Of a stretch of DNA of 37,735 nucleotides, positions 1 to 9,710 are shown piece by piece (positions within the stretch are counted from its first letter, which is position 1; each line of letters starts with the position of its first letter). A program made the position numbers and the translations under genes. The notes under the pieces are model-generated. The model made no database searches and was not told the DNA's origin. It saw only the letters and a list, made by a program, of their open reading frames with translations. Origin of the DNA: Chara braunii (lineage: Eukaryota > Streptophyta > Charophyceae > Charales > Characeae); NCBI GenBank assembly GCA_003427395.1, contig BFEA01000032.1:3911382-3949116 (forward strand). Reading direction: 5' to 3'.

Positions 1-228
1 ATCTTCCTATATTCTATTGAGCGAAAATAACAAACTCGATCAAATTGGTATTTATTTGCTAAGTAATCTTCTTCTTCCATTTGAATTAATCTCATTATTG
101 CTATAAATAGCATTAATAGGAGCAGTTTCAATTGCCCGCTATCGTTTATGTCGAGCCTTGGGAGGACTCAAGTCCAGAATTACTCAAGTCCCAGCATAAG
201 CAGTGAGTCACCAGAAGAAAGACAAAGG
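1..228. other. Left flank of chromovirus 1; no gene recognised
   Basis: AT-rich flank ending in the target site of chromovirus 1. Bases 147-166 match 4739-4758, in the gag/pol junction of that element, exactly over 20 bases; there the stretch reads YVEPWEE. The flank may therefore be a small relic of a related retroelement, but the match ends after 20 bases. No other coding signal is seen. Confidence 0.5.
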
Positions 229-1508
229 TGTGATAACCCGTCCAAACACGGACTGAAACACACAGCTGATTTCTGAGTTTTGCTCATAGACTGAATGCCC
301 TACTGAGTCCCCCGCCTGCTAAGTCTGTGTGTGTGTGTGCTTGCTGGACTGCATGTCTGTCTGAGTGTTGGTTGGCTTGCGTGTGTGACCGTGCCTGTCT
401 GAGTGCTGGTTGGTATGAGTGTGTGTGTGTGGCCNGCCAGGGCACTTGTTCGTTCGTTGGGCCCTCAGCTCCGGTACTTACCTGTGGCCGTGGCTTCGAA
501 GGGTTGCAGCAGGGAAAAAGCACTCAAGTAGCGGGTAGGCCGGTACCGCACCCNACAGGGGGGGTAAATATGCAGGTACCGGAGGCCGAGCAGAAGAAGA
601 CAAAAGTGCCATTTTTAGAGGCCAGTAGTGTAGGCTAGGTCTAGCGGGTACCAGTCTGAGTCTAGGGCCTGTAGGGGCAATATCAGAGTCTGCAATGATG
701 TTCCCTCCCAAAGGAGGAAGAGGTACCGGTTGCTTGGGAAGGCCAGCGGCCTGGAAGTCACCGCCCAAGAGGCAAAGCAGGCCNCTATATCTTCCAGCGG
801 GGCGGAAGACCCGGCCTCTTTTTCGGTGTGCAAGTTTGGNGACACACTGGTGGAGCGCTGGAGGGAGCAGCGCTGGGTTGGAGCTGCGCTTCTGGGGAGG
901 AAGAAGAAGGACTAGAGGGAGGAAGAAGGAGGAAGGAAGGAGGAAGGGGGAGGAGCGCCAAGGGTACTTACCTGGCTATGGTGGCAGCCATCTTCATCAC
1001 CTTGGTGGGCGCTGTAGCAAGGAGTCCCCAGCCGGGGAAAGCCACACCAAGAAGCTTCAGGGCAGGGTTGGGCATGGCAGCTTGAGTCCGAGCAGCCATA
1101 GCTGCTTTGTTTTGTCCTTTGGGCATCGGAACAAGGCCTGGTAGTCCGCCATAGCCTCGGCCTATGTGTATGAAGAGTGGGAGAGGCGGCCATGGCTATG
1201 GTGGACCATGAGTGATACCTGCAGTAGAAAAGGGACTCGGACATGATTCTGGACCAGTCATTCAACATTGTACTATTATTTCTTGTGTGAATAAGAGAAG
1301 GGGGAGATAAGGAGGAGGAGATTGTTGGGCGAAGAAGAAGAGCCTTGTCATCATCTTTGCTGGTGTACATCTTCTTCTTCGTCTTTCTCATTTCTTCTTC
1401 TTCTTCTACTCCTCTCTCTCCTCTCAAGTTCATTCATTTCTTTCTGTAATTGGATGGCATTGTACTTCTCAGTGGATGTGTATCTCGCAATTGGCCAGGG
1501 TCATAACA
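229..1508 (+). repeat. 5' LTR of element 1
   Basis: Direct repeat of 8431-9710 with the same length, canonical TG...CA ends and at most a few differences. It holds a TG-rich stretch near 325-435 and a GA-rich stretch near 895-955, then TTC runs near 1365-1415. No coding region is supported; open frames here appear equally in both copies. TACTTACCTG occurs at about 475-484 and 965-974; read antisense it is a consensus 5' splice site. Confidence 0.96.
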
Positions 1509-1509
1509 T

Positions 1510-1521
1510 TGGTATCGGAGC
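1510..1521 (+). other. Primer binding site (tRNA-Met type)
   Basis: TGGTATCGGAGC lies one base after the LTR. It differs by one base from TGGTATCAGAGC, the common plant-retroelement site complementary to the 3' end of initiator tRNA-Met. It would prime minus-strand DNA synthesis. Confidence 0.9.
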
Positions 1522-1559
1522 GGATTCTACTTGCTGGTGAGAGTTGACTTTGCTGCCCT

Positions 1560-1603
1560 AACCCTAACCTAAGTGGTTGAGGGCAACACTTAGGGTTAGG
1601 GTT
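1560..1603 (+). other. Telomere-like inverted repeat in the element 1 leader
   Basis: AACCCTAACCTAAGTG (1560-1575) faces CACTTAGGGTTAGGGTT (1587-1603). The arms are complementary except for one extra base, with an 11-base loop. The arms consist of telomere-like CCCTAA/TTAGGG units. It sits about 40 bases after the primer site, where retroelement leaders often fold for packaging or dimerisation; that role here is inference. Confidence 0.7.
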
Positions 1604-3045
1604 GGATGGTTGAGGGAAGTGGGCCAGCGTGGCTAAGGGAAGCTGCCCCCACCTCGTTAGGTCATGTGGGGTCAACATGGATCCTAACCAGGTTGCTTGA
1701 GAGTGAGATTAGGGTGGCGAGACATGTCGAGGAGACTTCATGCGGCAATTTGAGAGAGGCAACAGTGAGAGGCACTCGCACCTGGAATCTGAGTCAAGGG
1801 AGACACTTGGCAACTTAAGGGCTGCCCTCAAGTAAGGCGAGCTTGAGGGTCAGCGGCCATTCTGCATCAACAGACTGCAAGTTGCTACTTTGTTCTTCAG
1901 CATCGACGGGGGATCCGGCGTTGCACTTGGGTGTTGGAGTCAGACCCTCCTAGGAGATAGGACACAAGTGTAGGGGTAGCGTTAGATGGGTCAGGAGGAC
2001 CATATGAGAAGGGGGGTGAGTTCTCTTCANCTCGAAGCTCAAGGCCACTCAGGTAAGTGCCGTGCACCTACGGGATGCCCATGTATGTGTGTATGGTATT
2101 GATTGACCTGCTGGGGTACTCTGGGTTTCTTTTCCTACTCCTCTGTGGTCTTGATTGTGTGACTGAATGCATGTGATCTACCTACTCACCTAATGGATGG
2201 AAAATGAAGTATCTTGTTATACATGCCGAGCCTTTCTACAGTGCTTTGTCTTTTCATCACTGAACGATTGTAGTCAGTAGGTTCTGCCAGAGGTTGAAAT
2301 TTTGTTTTTCATTGCAGTTGAGACTGAACTAAGTTCAGGTGGTACTCCTCTTGGTTGGGACCTGGTTGAGACCTACGTGGCACCCTTGGGACCCAGCGGT
2401 ACCGGGCCCAAACAAGGAGAGCCTCTGGACCCAAATCGGTTAGGCATCGACCTCTTGTCTTCTTGGCTGGGATATGAGTTCATTCTTCTTGGATTAGGAC
2501 TCCGACTGCCGAGGGGATCTTGGCTTTGACGTTTCGCTTGTATTTTGATTGCACCATCCGTGGCTTGACTCGCACCCTGTACACCACTCAATTCTCCATT
2601 GTTGCATTTAGTCACTCGTTGTCTGATTTGCTGTACGGGCACGGCGCTGGTCAGACTGGACTCGAGAGGACCTCGTATGCAGCCTGATCAGACTTAGTCG
2701 CTGGATCAGACCTCTCTGTGAGTTTTGATTGTTTCTTTTGCTGTTCTCTACTTCCAAAGGAAATGCCGCTCCGGCTAGGAGTTCTACCTTCTCTTCTCTG
2801 AGCTTTATCTGTTTTTTTTCCTGAGTTCATTTCCGATGCCCGTGGAGACCCACAATCTGAAAGAAGAGAGAGAGAGGAGGAAGAGAGAACAAGGAGAGAG
2901 GGAAAGTGATTGTCTGAAGTGGGCAAGGACTAGGAAAAGGAGTGTTCGTCTAAGCGCGAGGGGGAGTGAACCTCTTGAGAGTCTGATTGATTCTTTTCCT
3001 GTCTGGCGACTCTCTGATCCACCTGCCCATACTGACAGTCCAAAA
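1604..3045 (+). other. Long untranslated leader of element 1
   Basis: About 1.4 kb between the hairpin and the likely gag start without a recognisable domain. The gag frame is open from an ATG at 2836, but the residues encoded before 3046 are E/R/K-rich and unlike a Gag start, so translation probably begins downstream. Confidence 0.55.
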
Positions 3046-3762
3046 ATGGCCCAGCTAACTTCAACACAATGGCGGGCCTTGTTAGATGCAGCCGGTGATG
3101 CTGAGAAACCACATCTGCAAGCACTCTTGGATGGTGCTATAAAACGGGAACAGGAGACAGAGAAGGAGAGGAAGGAGACCCTGCTAAGAAGGCAAGTGGC
3201 TGTCCTAGAGACTGTCCCCTCACTGACTAAAGTGCAGTGTGGGGAACAGTTGCAGTCCATACTCACAGCCTTGGTTCAAGTCCGGAATCTTGAGGACCAT
3301 ACCACTCAGATCGCTGAAGTTTTTGCGAAGCTGCAGACTCTTCAGGATGATCTGACTGATATGACCCGCAAGTACCATGACTTGACCAAGGAAGTGGCTG
3401 ACCTGCGACAAGCCCAAGTGGCCAACCCTCTCCCTCTACCCCCTGGATCTGGAGCTGCAATCGGAACTACTTCTGGCCCTCTTACTGTATCTCCTTCTAC
3501 CTCTTCTTCGAGTGTGATGGCAACTTCCTCAGGACCTGCAGCAGGTGCAGATTCCACTGTTGCCGTAACAAGCAATGAGGTTGGAACTTCTGCATTTGCT
3601 GCAGCGCCAAGACCGGAACCAGCTGCTGCTGGTCCCTATGTGGACCGAAAGGCGGTTCAAATACTGTCCAAGTATGACGGCAAAGAAGACATCGAGTCCT
3701 GGATCGGCTCCATGAGGGCCTACTTTGAGATTCTGGGACTCAAACTAAGACCCAGGCGGTAA
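3046..3762 (+). pseudogene. gag: Gag, N-terminal half (element 1)
   Basis: Structural Gag of chromovirus 1. The ATG at 3046 has a strong context (AAAATGG) and I prefer it to the in-frame ATG at 2836. The product begins MAQLTSTQWRALLDAAGD, continues through a coiled-coil-like E/K/L segment, then a P/S/T-rich linker, and enters the Gag core at KYDGKEDIESWIGSMRAYFEI. This frame ends at a TAA (3760-3762), just where the Gag core should continue; the continuation lies in the -1 frame. The switch falls between 3729 and 3760. No classical slippery heptamer is visible, so I read it as a small indel. Confidence 0.85.
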
Positions 3763-3764
3763 TC

Positions 3765-4625
3765 ATGGGAATGAATGTCAAGCCGGTCGTACGGGGCTTC
3801 CTAGAAGTCCAAGCAACACGGGCTGGGTTTCCGAAGGCTGCACTAGCCAAATGGTTGAGGACCACCCCGGTTGCCTCCCTCAAAGAGCTCCTTATCTCGG
3901 AATATCAAGATCCACATGTTGCTGCTAAAGCAAGGATTCAACTGGATAAAGTAAAGCACAACAAGTGGAATGGCTCCATGAAAAGCCTGCAGACCTATCT
4001 AAGCAAGCTGTTTGCCACTCCTGGTTTGGAATTGTCCACTCAATCGTGCTTGGATGTGGTCAAGGGCGCGGTTCCAACTAACTTCACTAGTCGCCTGGGC
4101 AGGGACTACATTGCTTATACTGACTGGCTCGCTTTAATGAAGGACGTAGTCCGTCTGGAGGCCATGGACCTCGTTAGCACGGCAGGCAGCAAAAAGCCCA
4201 TGGGCGACAGACGGTTCAAGGGCAGCAACCGTTCTGCTGTGCATGACCTGCTGGAGGCCGAAGAAGAAGCCGATGCGGGTGACCCCACTCTTGGTGACGG
4301 CCAAGAACAGGACTCCGATACAGCTTGCTCTTCAGCCCATGAGTCCGACGCAAATAAAGAAGAAGAAAAATTTTCTGCCTTTAAAAAGACTGCCAGCACT
4401 AAGGGACCGAATCGGAGTGCCGAAAAAAGCTATGTCCAACTCCCCAAAGGAGTTAAGATCCCGCCTAAACCGGAGGATGCAACTACCAAACCTTGGGTTG
4501 ACCTCCAAATCACTGAAAATGACTGGCGGAGCAGACTCAAGAAGGGGGTTTGCCTGTATTGCCAAAAGCCAAATCATAAAGTTCAAGACTGTTATAGGCT
4601 GCAGGGAAACCAGAATCGGGCGTAG
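3765..4625 (+). pseudogene. gag: Gag, C-terminal half with zinc knuckle (element 1)
   Basis: Continues the Gag core (QAVIMGMNVKPVVRGFL onward, then the helix-rich retrotransposon Gag region) and ends in a nucleocapsid-type zinc knuckle, CLYCQKPNHKVQDC, which fits CX2CX4HX4C and would bind RNA for packaging. The frame stops at TAG 4623-4625. Just before this, at 4604-4610, lies the heptamer G_GGA_AAC in the Gag frame, and pol is open in the -1 frame from 4598. Gag is thus split by one probable mutation at about 3745 but its end looks intact. Confidence 0.88.
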
Positions 4626-4647
4626 AGTCAGATTCAGCAAACTCTAC
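4604..4647 (+). promoter_or_regulatory. Probable -1 ribosomal frameshift signal, gag to pol
   Basis: GGGAAAC (4604-4610) fits X_XXY_YYZ exactly in the Gag reading frame (CAG GGA AAC CAG). It is followed after 11 bases by a perfect 7-bp stem, GTAGAGT (4622-4628) with ACTCTAC (4641-4647), and a 12-base loop. Loop bases TTCAGCA (4633-4639) are complementary to TGCTGAA at 4705-4711, so a pseudoknot is possible. The Gag stop is at 4623 and the -1 frame leads into protease. The 11-base spacer is slightly longer than the usual 5-9. Confidence 0.72.
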
Positions 4648-5143
4648 AGCAGGGGAGTCCGGTTCTATTGAAAATCAGCAGCCCTCCCCTGAAGCCCAAT
4701 CATCTGCTGAAGACAAGGCTGAGGTGAGTAATGTCTTGTATGTCGAGCCTTGGGAGGAGTCTGAGATGGTTGACTTCCACTATCACTTGGAGAATTGGGC
4801 TTAGATGAAACAGCAGCGTGCCCAAGGGACAGTGAAGTTGATCTTCTTTAAACTTCTCATAAACCACCGCTATCTCCGTGTATTGGTTGATTGTGGTGCT
4901 ACCGCTAACTTCATGTCACCCCATGGGATACGCAAGGTGGGCTTGGGGATGAAGCAAGAGGTCATGCAGAACCCTTGCCGGACCCAAGTTGGCAACAAAG
5001 AAGTTGTCTCTTCTACACATGCAGTCAAAGGTGTGCGCACTACCTTTGACAAAGATAAGACTGTCACCCATGCACTGAACTTCTTTGTCCTTGACAAGTG
5101 CCCCTTCGACGTTGTCCTTGGCTTGGGCTGGCTGCAGTCCTAA
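4626..5143 (+). pseudogene. pol: Pol: protease domain (element 1)
   Basis: Aspartic protease that would cut the Gag-Pol polyprotein. The -1 frame runs from the gag overlap through an acidic linker to TAG 4802-4804, then through LVDCGATANFMSPHGI, where DCGA (4889-4900) is the catalytic aspartate motif, to VVLGLGWLQ near the domain end. TAA 5141-5143 interrupts the frame again, and coding resumes at once with CEWTKW. Both stops are in an otherwise open single frame, without indels. Confidence 0.88.
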
Positions 5144-5599
5144 TGCGAATGGACCAAGTGGAAGGAATCACTCTTCATGGTCAAAGATGCTCAAGGGAAC
5201 GAGCTTCCTGTCCTCTTGGATGAGAAGCACGAGTCCCCAGTGACTTTTCTAAATGCATTGAAATTCTGCAAGAAGTGGTGCAAGCACAAGAAGGAAGAAC
5301 AGATGTATGTTGCCTTTGTTCGTCCTGCTCATGTGCCTTCTACTTTTGCGGCTAGTATCACTACTACTTTGATTAATGATCATACTTCTAGTACTTCTAC
5401 TACTAGCACCTCTACCTCTCTACCCTCTAATAGTCCAAATGATCCTACTTTAGATTCGGTCGTCTCTATACGCGACTTGCGACCGGACTTTGGTGATCCC
5501 TTTGCTGATTCCCCACCCCCACCTGTCCCATCAGACATTCAAGCCCTCCTCGATCGGTTTCCAGAAGTCTTGGCTAAGCCACGTGGAGTCCCCACGTGA
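5144..5599 (+). pseudogene. pol: Pol: protease-RT linker (element 1)
   Basis: Continues the pol frame between protease and RT, with a Ser/Thr-rich low-complexity stretch (about 5340-5440) and then IQALLDRFPEVLAKP, the conserved lead-in to Ty3/gypsy RT. It ends at TGA 5597-5599, after which the same frame continues. The stop replaces a codon where the family usually has an Arg. Confidence 0.8.
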
Positions 5600-6613
5600 C
5601 CGGTCCGACACACCATCGAGTTGGTCGAGGGTGTTGTTCCTCCAAAGGGCTGTGTGTACCATATGGGACCCGACGAGTTGGAGGAACTCCGGCGGCAGAT
5701 CGATGAGATGATTGACAAAGGATGGATCAAACCAAGTGAATCTGAATTTGGTGCTCCTGTGTTGTTTGTGCCAAAGAAAGGAGGCAAACTCCGCATGTGT
5801 ATTGACTATCGCGGTCTAAACCGCATCACAAGAAAGAATGCTTACCCATTGCCTCGTATAGATGACTTGCTTGATGCAGCAGGCGGGTGCAAGGTCTTCT
5901 CCAAGATCGATCTCAAGTTTGGCTACCACCAGATTGAAGTCGATTTTGCGGACCAGCACAAGACTGCGTTCAAAACACGCGACGGGCTCTATGAGTTCAC
6001 CGTAATGCCCTTCGGTCTTACGAACGCACCAGCCGCGTTCCAAAGCCTCATGGACAAGGTCCTCCGCGAACAGATTGGCCGGTTCGTGGTAGTGTACCTG
6101 GACGATATTCTGATTTTCAGCAAGTCCATGGAGGAACACCTCAAGCATCTTGAGGAGGTGCTCGCTATCCTCAAGAAGACGCAGCTCCATCTCAACTTGG
6201 AGAAATCTGAGTTTGGGAAGGATAGCGTCATCTATCTTGGGCACTGGTTGTCTGCTGCAGGCTTGGAGCCTGAGGCAACCAAGATTGAGGTCATACGCGA
6301 TTGGCCTCAGCCTGTGAATATTCGAGAATTGCGTTCTTTCCTTGGTCTCGCGTCCTACTATCGGAAGTTTGTGCCTCGTTTTTCTATCATTGCTCGTCCA
6401 TTATCGCGACTAACCANTAAGAATGTGTCCTANTCNTGGGATACNGCGTGTATGGAAGCTTTTCAAGCTCTCAAGGAAGCCTTGGTNAGTTATCCGGTAC
6501 TCCGCATTGCAGATCCCAAACTGACCTTCGTAGTCACTACGGATGCAAGTCAGTATGGAATCGGTGCAGTGCTGGAACAAGATGACGGCGACAGCCTGCG
6601 GCCACTCGAGTAA
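5600..6613 (+). pseudogene. pol: Pol: reverse transcriptase and start of RNase H (element 1)
   Basis: RT copies element RNA into DNA. In order: [60 protein letters not shown], and the active site YLDDIL (about 6095-6112). Then come the thumb and connection (RSFLGLASYYRKFV) and the RNase H opening, VVTTDASQYGIGAVL. Four Ns lie at 6417-6443 and one at 6487. The frame stops at TAA 6611-6613, between PLE and YSKRM, and is open again immediately. The catalytic residues seen are intact. Confidence 0.93.
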
Positions 6614-7252
6614 TACAGCAAACGAATGCCCAGCGTAAAGGTAGCCACTTCCACCTACATGCGCGAGCTCTACGCTTTGCGTATGGCGTTGGATTACTGG
6701 AAACACTATCTTTTGGGACGCCACTTCAAAATCTTCTCAGATCATGAGACCTTGAAGTGGATCAAACAGCAAACTACTCTGTCCCCTACCTTACTTCGTT
6801 GGTTCCATGAGATTGACATCTTCGACTTTGAACTCAGACACAAAAAGGGTTGTTACAATCGAGTCGCTGACGCATTGTCTCGCCACCGTGAGTACATGAC
6901 TTGCCTTGTGAAATCCTACGACCTCCGAAAAAAACTGAAGGAGGAGCTCGTAGAGCAGACAGCCAAGGATCCGGAACTTAGTTCCATCCTTGAGCAGCTG
7001 CGGGCTGATCCTAGTAATCAGCCTGATTTCCACGAGCATGGAGGACTGATTTTTCGTCGATACGGGAACCATGACCGTTTGTGTGTACCCAACCATGAGC
7101 CTCTCCGCACACACTTTCTGGACTTGGCTCATGGCCGGAGCGGGCACTTCGGCATGGCAAAAACGTACTCTAATTTGCTGAGACAGTTTGATTGGCCTGG
7201 CATGAAAGGGACTGCTGAGAAATTTATAGCTGAATGTCAAGTTTGTCAATGA
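6614..7252 (+). pseudogene. pol: Pol: RNase H and integrase zinc domain (element 1)
   Basis: RNase H continues (LYALRMALDYWKHYLLGRHF, then SDHETLKWI, and VADALSRH) and removes the RNA strand after copying. It is followed by a tether and the integrase HHCC zinc finger: histidines in the HFLDLAHGRSGHFGM stretch and CQVC at the end. The frame stops at TGA 7250-7252, right after CQVCQ, where relatives usually carry Arg, then continues as IKPCRQKP. Confidence 0.9.
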
Positions 7253-8389
7253 ATCAAACCATGCAGACAAAAGCCCATGGGGCTATTCACACCCCTACCC
7301 ATTCCTGATGGCCCCGAGGAGTCTGTCTCCATCGATTTCACTGACATGGGTAAGGTAAGCAAGAATGGGTTTTCACAAGTCATGGTGATTGTTGACCGAT
7401 TTTCAAAGTTTCTTAATCTGATCCCTCTACCGCCTCACGCCCCAACAGATTTAGTGATCCGTGAATTCCAGCAGAAATACCTGCCGCAATTCGGAACCCC
7501 GAAGACTCTTGTGAGCGATCGGGACCCGCGGTTCATTAGCACTGAATGGAAGGAGTTCACGTCCCACCTAGGAATCAAACTGTGCATGACATCTGACCGA
7601 CACCCCGAAGCCAACGGTTTGGCTGAGGAAATCAACCAGACTGTATTCCAACTACTCTGTGCTTTGATCATTCCTGATGAGGAAACATGGGATGAGGAGC
7701 TGTATTTTGTCAAGGGGTTGTACAACAACTCCGTGCACTCTGCCACCGCCACGACGCCCAACAGGCTGCACTACGGGTGGCAGATCCGCAATCCGCTCTC
7801 CTACTTGTTCCCTGAGCAGCCAGCTCATGCGAACAAGAAGCGCAAACCATCGGAGATTCGGGTAGGAAGTTATGTATGGGTAAAGATGTCTGAATTCTCA
7901 GAGGAGAAGGGAGTCTCACGCAAACTCCTCCCACTCTACTACGGGCCTTGGGAAGTTTTGGATGTAATCGGGGAAGATCATTTTGGCCCTTCATACGTTG
8001 TGGACGTGCCAGCTCAACTGCGCACATATCCCGTGTTTCATGCTTCTAAACTGAATCTCCATCGTGATGTCGAGACATTCGATTACCGCGAAGATATGAT
8101 CCCTCGCGCAATCAAGGGCGGGCATGAGATAGATAGAATCAAACAGCATGTAGGTAAAGGGAGAAACAGACAGTACCAGGTTCATTTCATGTATCACCCA
8201 TTAGATGATCTCTTCTGGATTTCCAAACAGAAACAGCTACGCAGCGCACTGCGCGTTGTTAAAGCTTACGAGCGACAAATCGCCACTAACGCCACACCGA
8301 AGATCTCAGCAAGGCTCTCTGCAACAGAGTATTCCAGGAATCTCTTTGCCTTGCTCACCTACGATGCGTTTGCCGAGGACTCAGAATGA
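7253..8389 (+). pseudogene. pol: Pol: integrase core and chromodomain (element 1)
   Basis: Integrase inserts the cDNA into the genome. The DDE triad is visible: Asp in VSIDFTDM, Asp in VSDRDPRF and Glu in the HPEANGLAEEINQ segment. The GPY/F-type region contains LYYGPWEVLDVIGED, and FHASKL follows. The end, from HEIDRIKQHVGKG through VHFMYHPLDDLFWIS to RVVKAYER, resembles a chromodomain, which guides chromoviruses to chromatin. The reading frame ends naturally before the purine tract. Confidence 0.92.
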
Positions 8390-8418
8390 GTAACTCGCTC
8401 GAAGGGACCTCGCTCTTC

Positions 8419-8430
8419 AGGGGGGGGTAG
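8419..8430 (+). other. Polypurine tract (element 1)
   Basis: AGGGGGGGGTAG directly precedes the 3' LTR. This is the expected primer for plus-strand DNA synthesis. Confidence 0.85.
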
Positions 8431-9710
8431 TGTGATAACCCGTCCAAACACGGACTGAAACACACAGCTGATTCCTGAGTTTTGCTCATAGACTGAATGC
8501 CCTACTGAGTCCCCCGCCTGCTAAGTCTGTGTGTGTGTGTGCTTGCTGGACTGCATGTCTGTCTGAGTGTTGGTTGGCTTGCGTGTGTGACCGTGCCTGT
8601 CTGAGTGCTGGTTGGTATGAGTGTGTGTGTGTGGCCNGCCAGGGCACTTGTTCGTTCGTTGGGCCCTCAGCTCCGGTACTTACCTGTGGCCGTGGCTTCG
8701 AAGGGTTGCAGCAGGGAAAAAGCACTCAAGTAGCGGGTAGGCCGGTACCGCACCCNACAGGGGGGGTAAATATGCAGGTACCGGAGGCCGAGCAGAAGAA
8801 GACAAAAGTGCCATTTTTAGAGGCCAGTAGTGTAGGCTAGGTCTAGCGGGTACCAGTCTGAGTCTAGGGCCTGTAGGGGCAATATCAGAGTCTGCAATGA
8901 TGTTCCCTCCCAAAGGAGGAAGAGGTACCGGTTGCTTGGGAAGGCCAGCGGCCTGGAAGTCACCGCCCAAGAGGCAAAGCAGGCCNCTATATCTTCCAGC
9001 GGGGCGGAAGACCCGGCCTCTTTTTCGGTGTGCAAGTTTGGCGACACACTGGTGGAGCGCTGGAGGGAGCAGCGCTGGGTTGGAGCTGCGCTTCTGGGGA
9101 GGAAGAAGAAGGACTAGAGGGAGGAAGAAGGAGGAAGGAAGGAGGAAGGGGGAGGAGCGCCAAGGGTACTTACCTGGCTATGGTGGCAGCCATCTTCATC
9201 ACCTTGGTGGGCGCTGTAGCAAGGAGTCCCCAGCCGGGGAAAGCCACACCAAGAAGCTTCAGGGCAGGGTTGGGCATGGCAGCTTGAGTCCGAGCAGCCA
9301 TAGCTGCTTTGTTTTGTCCTTTGGGCATCGGAACAAGGCCTGGTAGTCCGCCATAGCCTCGGCCTATGTGTATGAAGAGTGGGAGAGGCGGCCATGGCTA
9401 TGGTGGACCATGAGTGATACCTGCAGTAGAAAAGGGACTCGGACATGATTCTGGACCAGTCATTCAACATTGTACTATTATTTCTTGTGTGAATAAGAGA
9501 AGGGGGAGATAAGGAGGAGGAGATTGTTGGGCGAAGAAGAAGAGCCTTGTCATCATCTTTGCTGGTGTACATCTTCTTCTTCGTCTTTCTCATTTCTTCT
9601 TCTTCTTCTACTCCTCTCTCTCCTCTCAAGTTCATTCATTTCTTTCTGTAATTGGATGGCATTGTACTTCTCAGTGGATGTGCATCTCGCAATTGGCCAG
9701 GGTCATAACA
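8431..9710 (+). repeat. 3' LTR of element 1
   Basis: Same 1280-bp length and termini as 229-1508, and followed by AAGG, the target repeat. Differences from the 5' LTR are C at 8474 and C at 9683; Ns occur at matching places in both copies apart from N at 840. Confidence 0.96.

Larger units (their letters stand above)
229..9710 (+). mobile_element. Complete Ty3/gypsy chromovirus (element 1)
   Basis: Full-length LTR retrotransposon of 9482 bp. It has two 1280-bp LTRs that start TGTGATAACC and end GGTCATAACA, a tRNA-Met primer site, gag, pol in the order protease-RT-RNase H-integrase, a chromodomain-like C-terminus and a purine tract at 8419-8430. AAGG flanks it directly on both sides (225-228 and 9711-9714); this becomes a 5-bp AAAGG duplication if the last A is shared. 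Outside Ns the LTRs differ at only two places that I can see (272/8474 and 1481/9683), so the insertion is recent. Yet gag carries a frameshift and pol five stop codons, so this copy probably could not supply its own proteins. Confidence 0.96.

Noticed and set aside
912-1433. 173-residue minus-strand frame, repeated at 9114-9635
   Set aside because: Lies within the LTR in both copies; composition follows the GA and TTC runs.
3722-3765. Programmed frameshift within Gag
   Set aside because: No X_XXY_YYZ heptamer in the Gag frame here; an indel is simpler.
5816-6244. 142-residue minus-strand frame opposite RT
   Set aside because: Antisense shadow of the RT region; the plus strand has all RT motifs.
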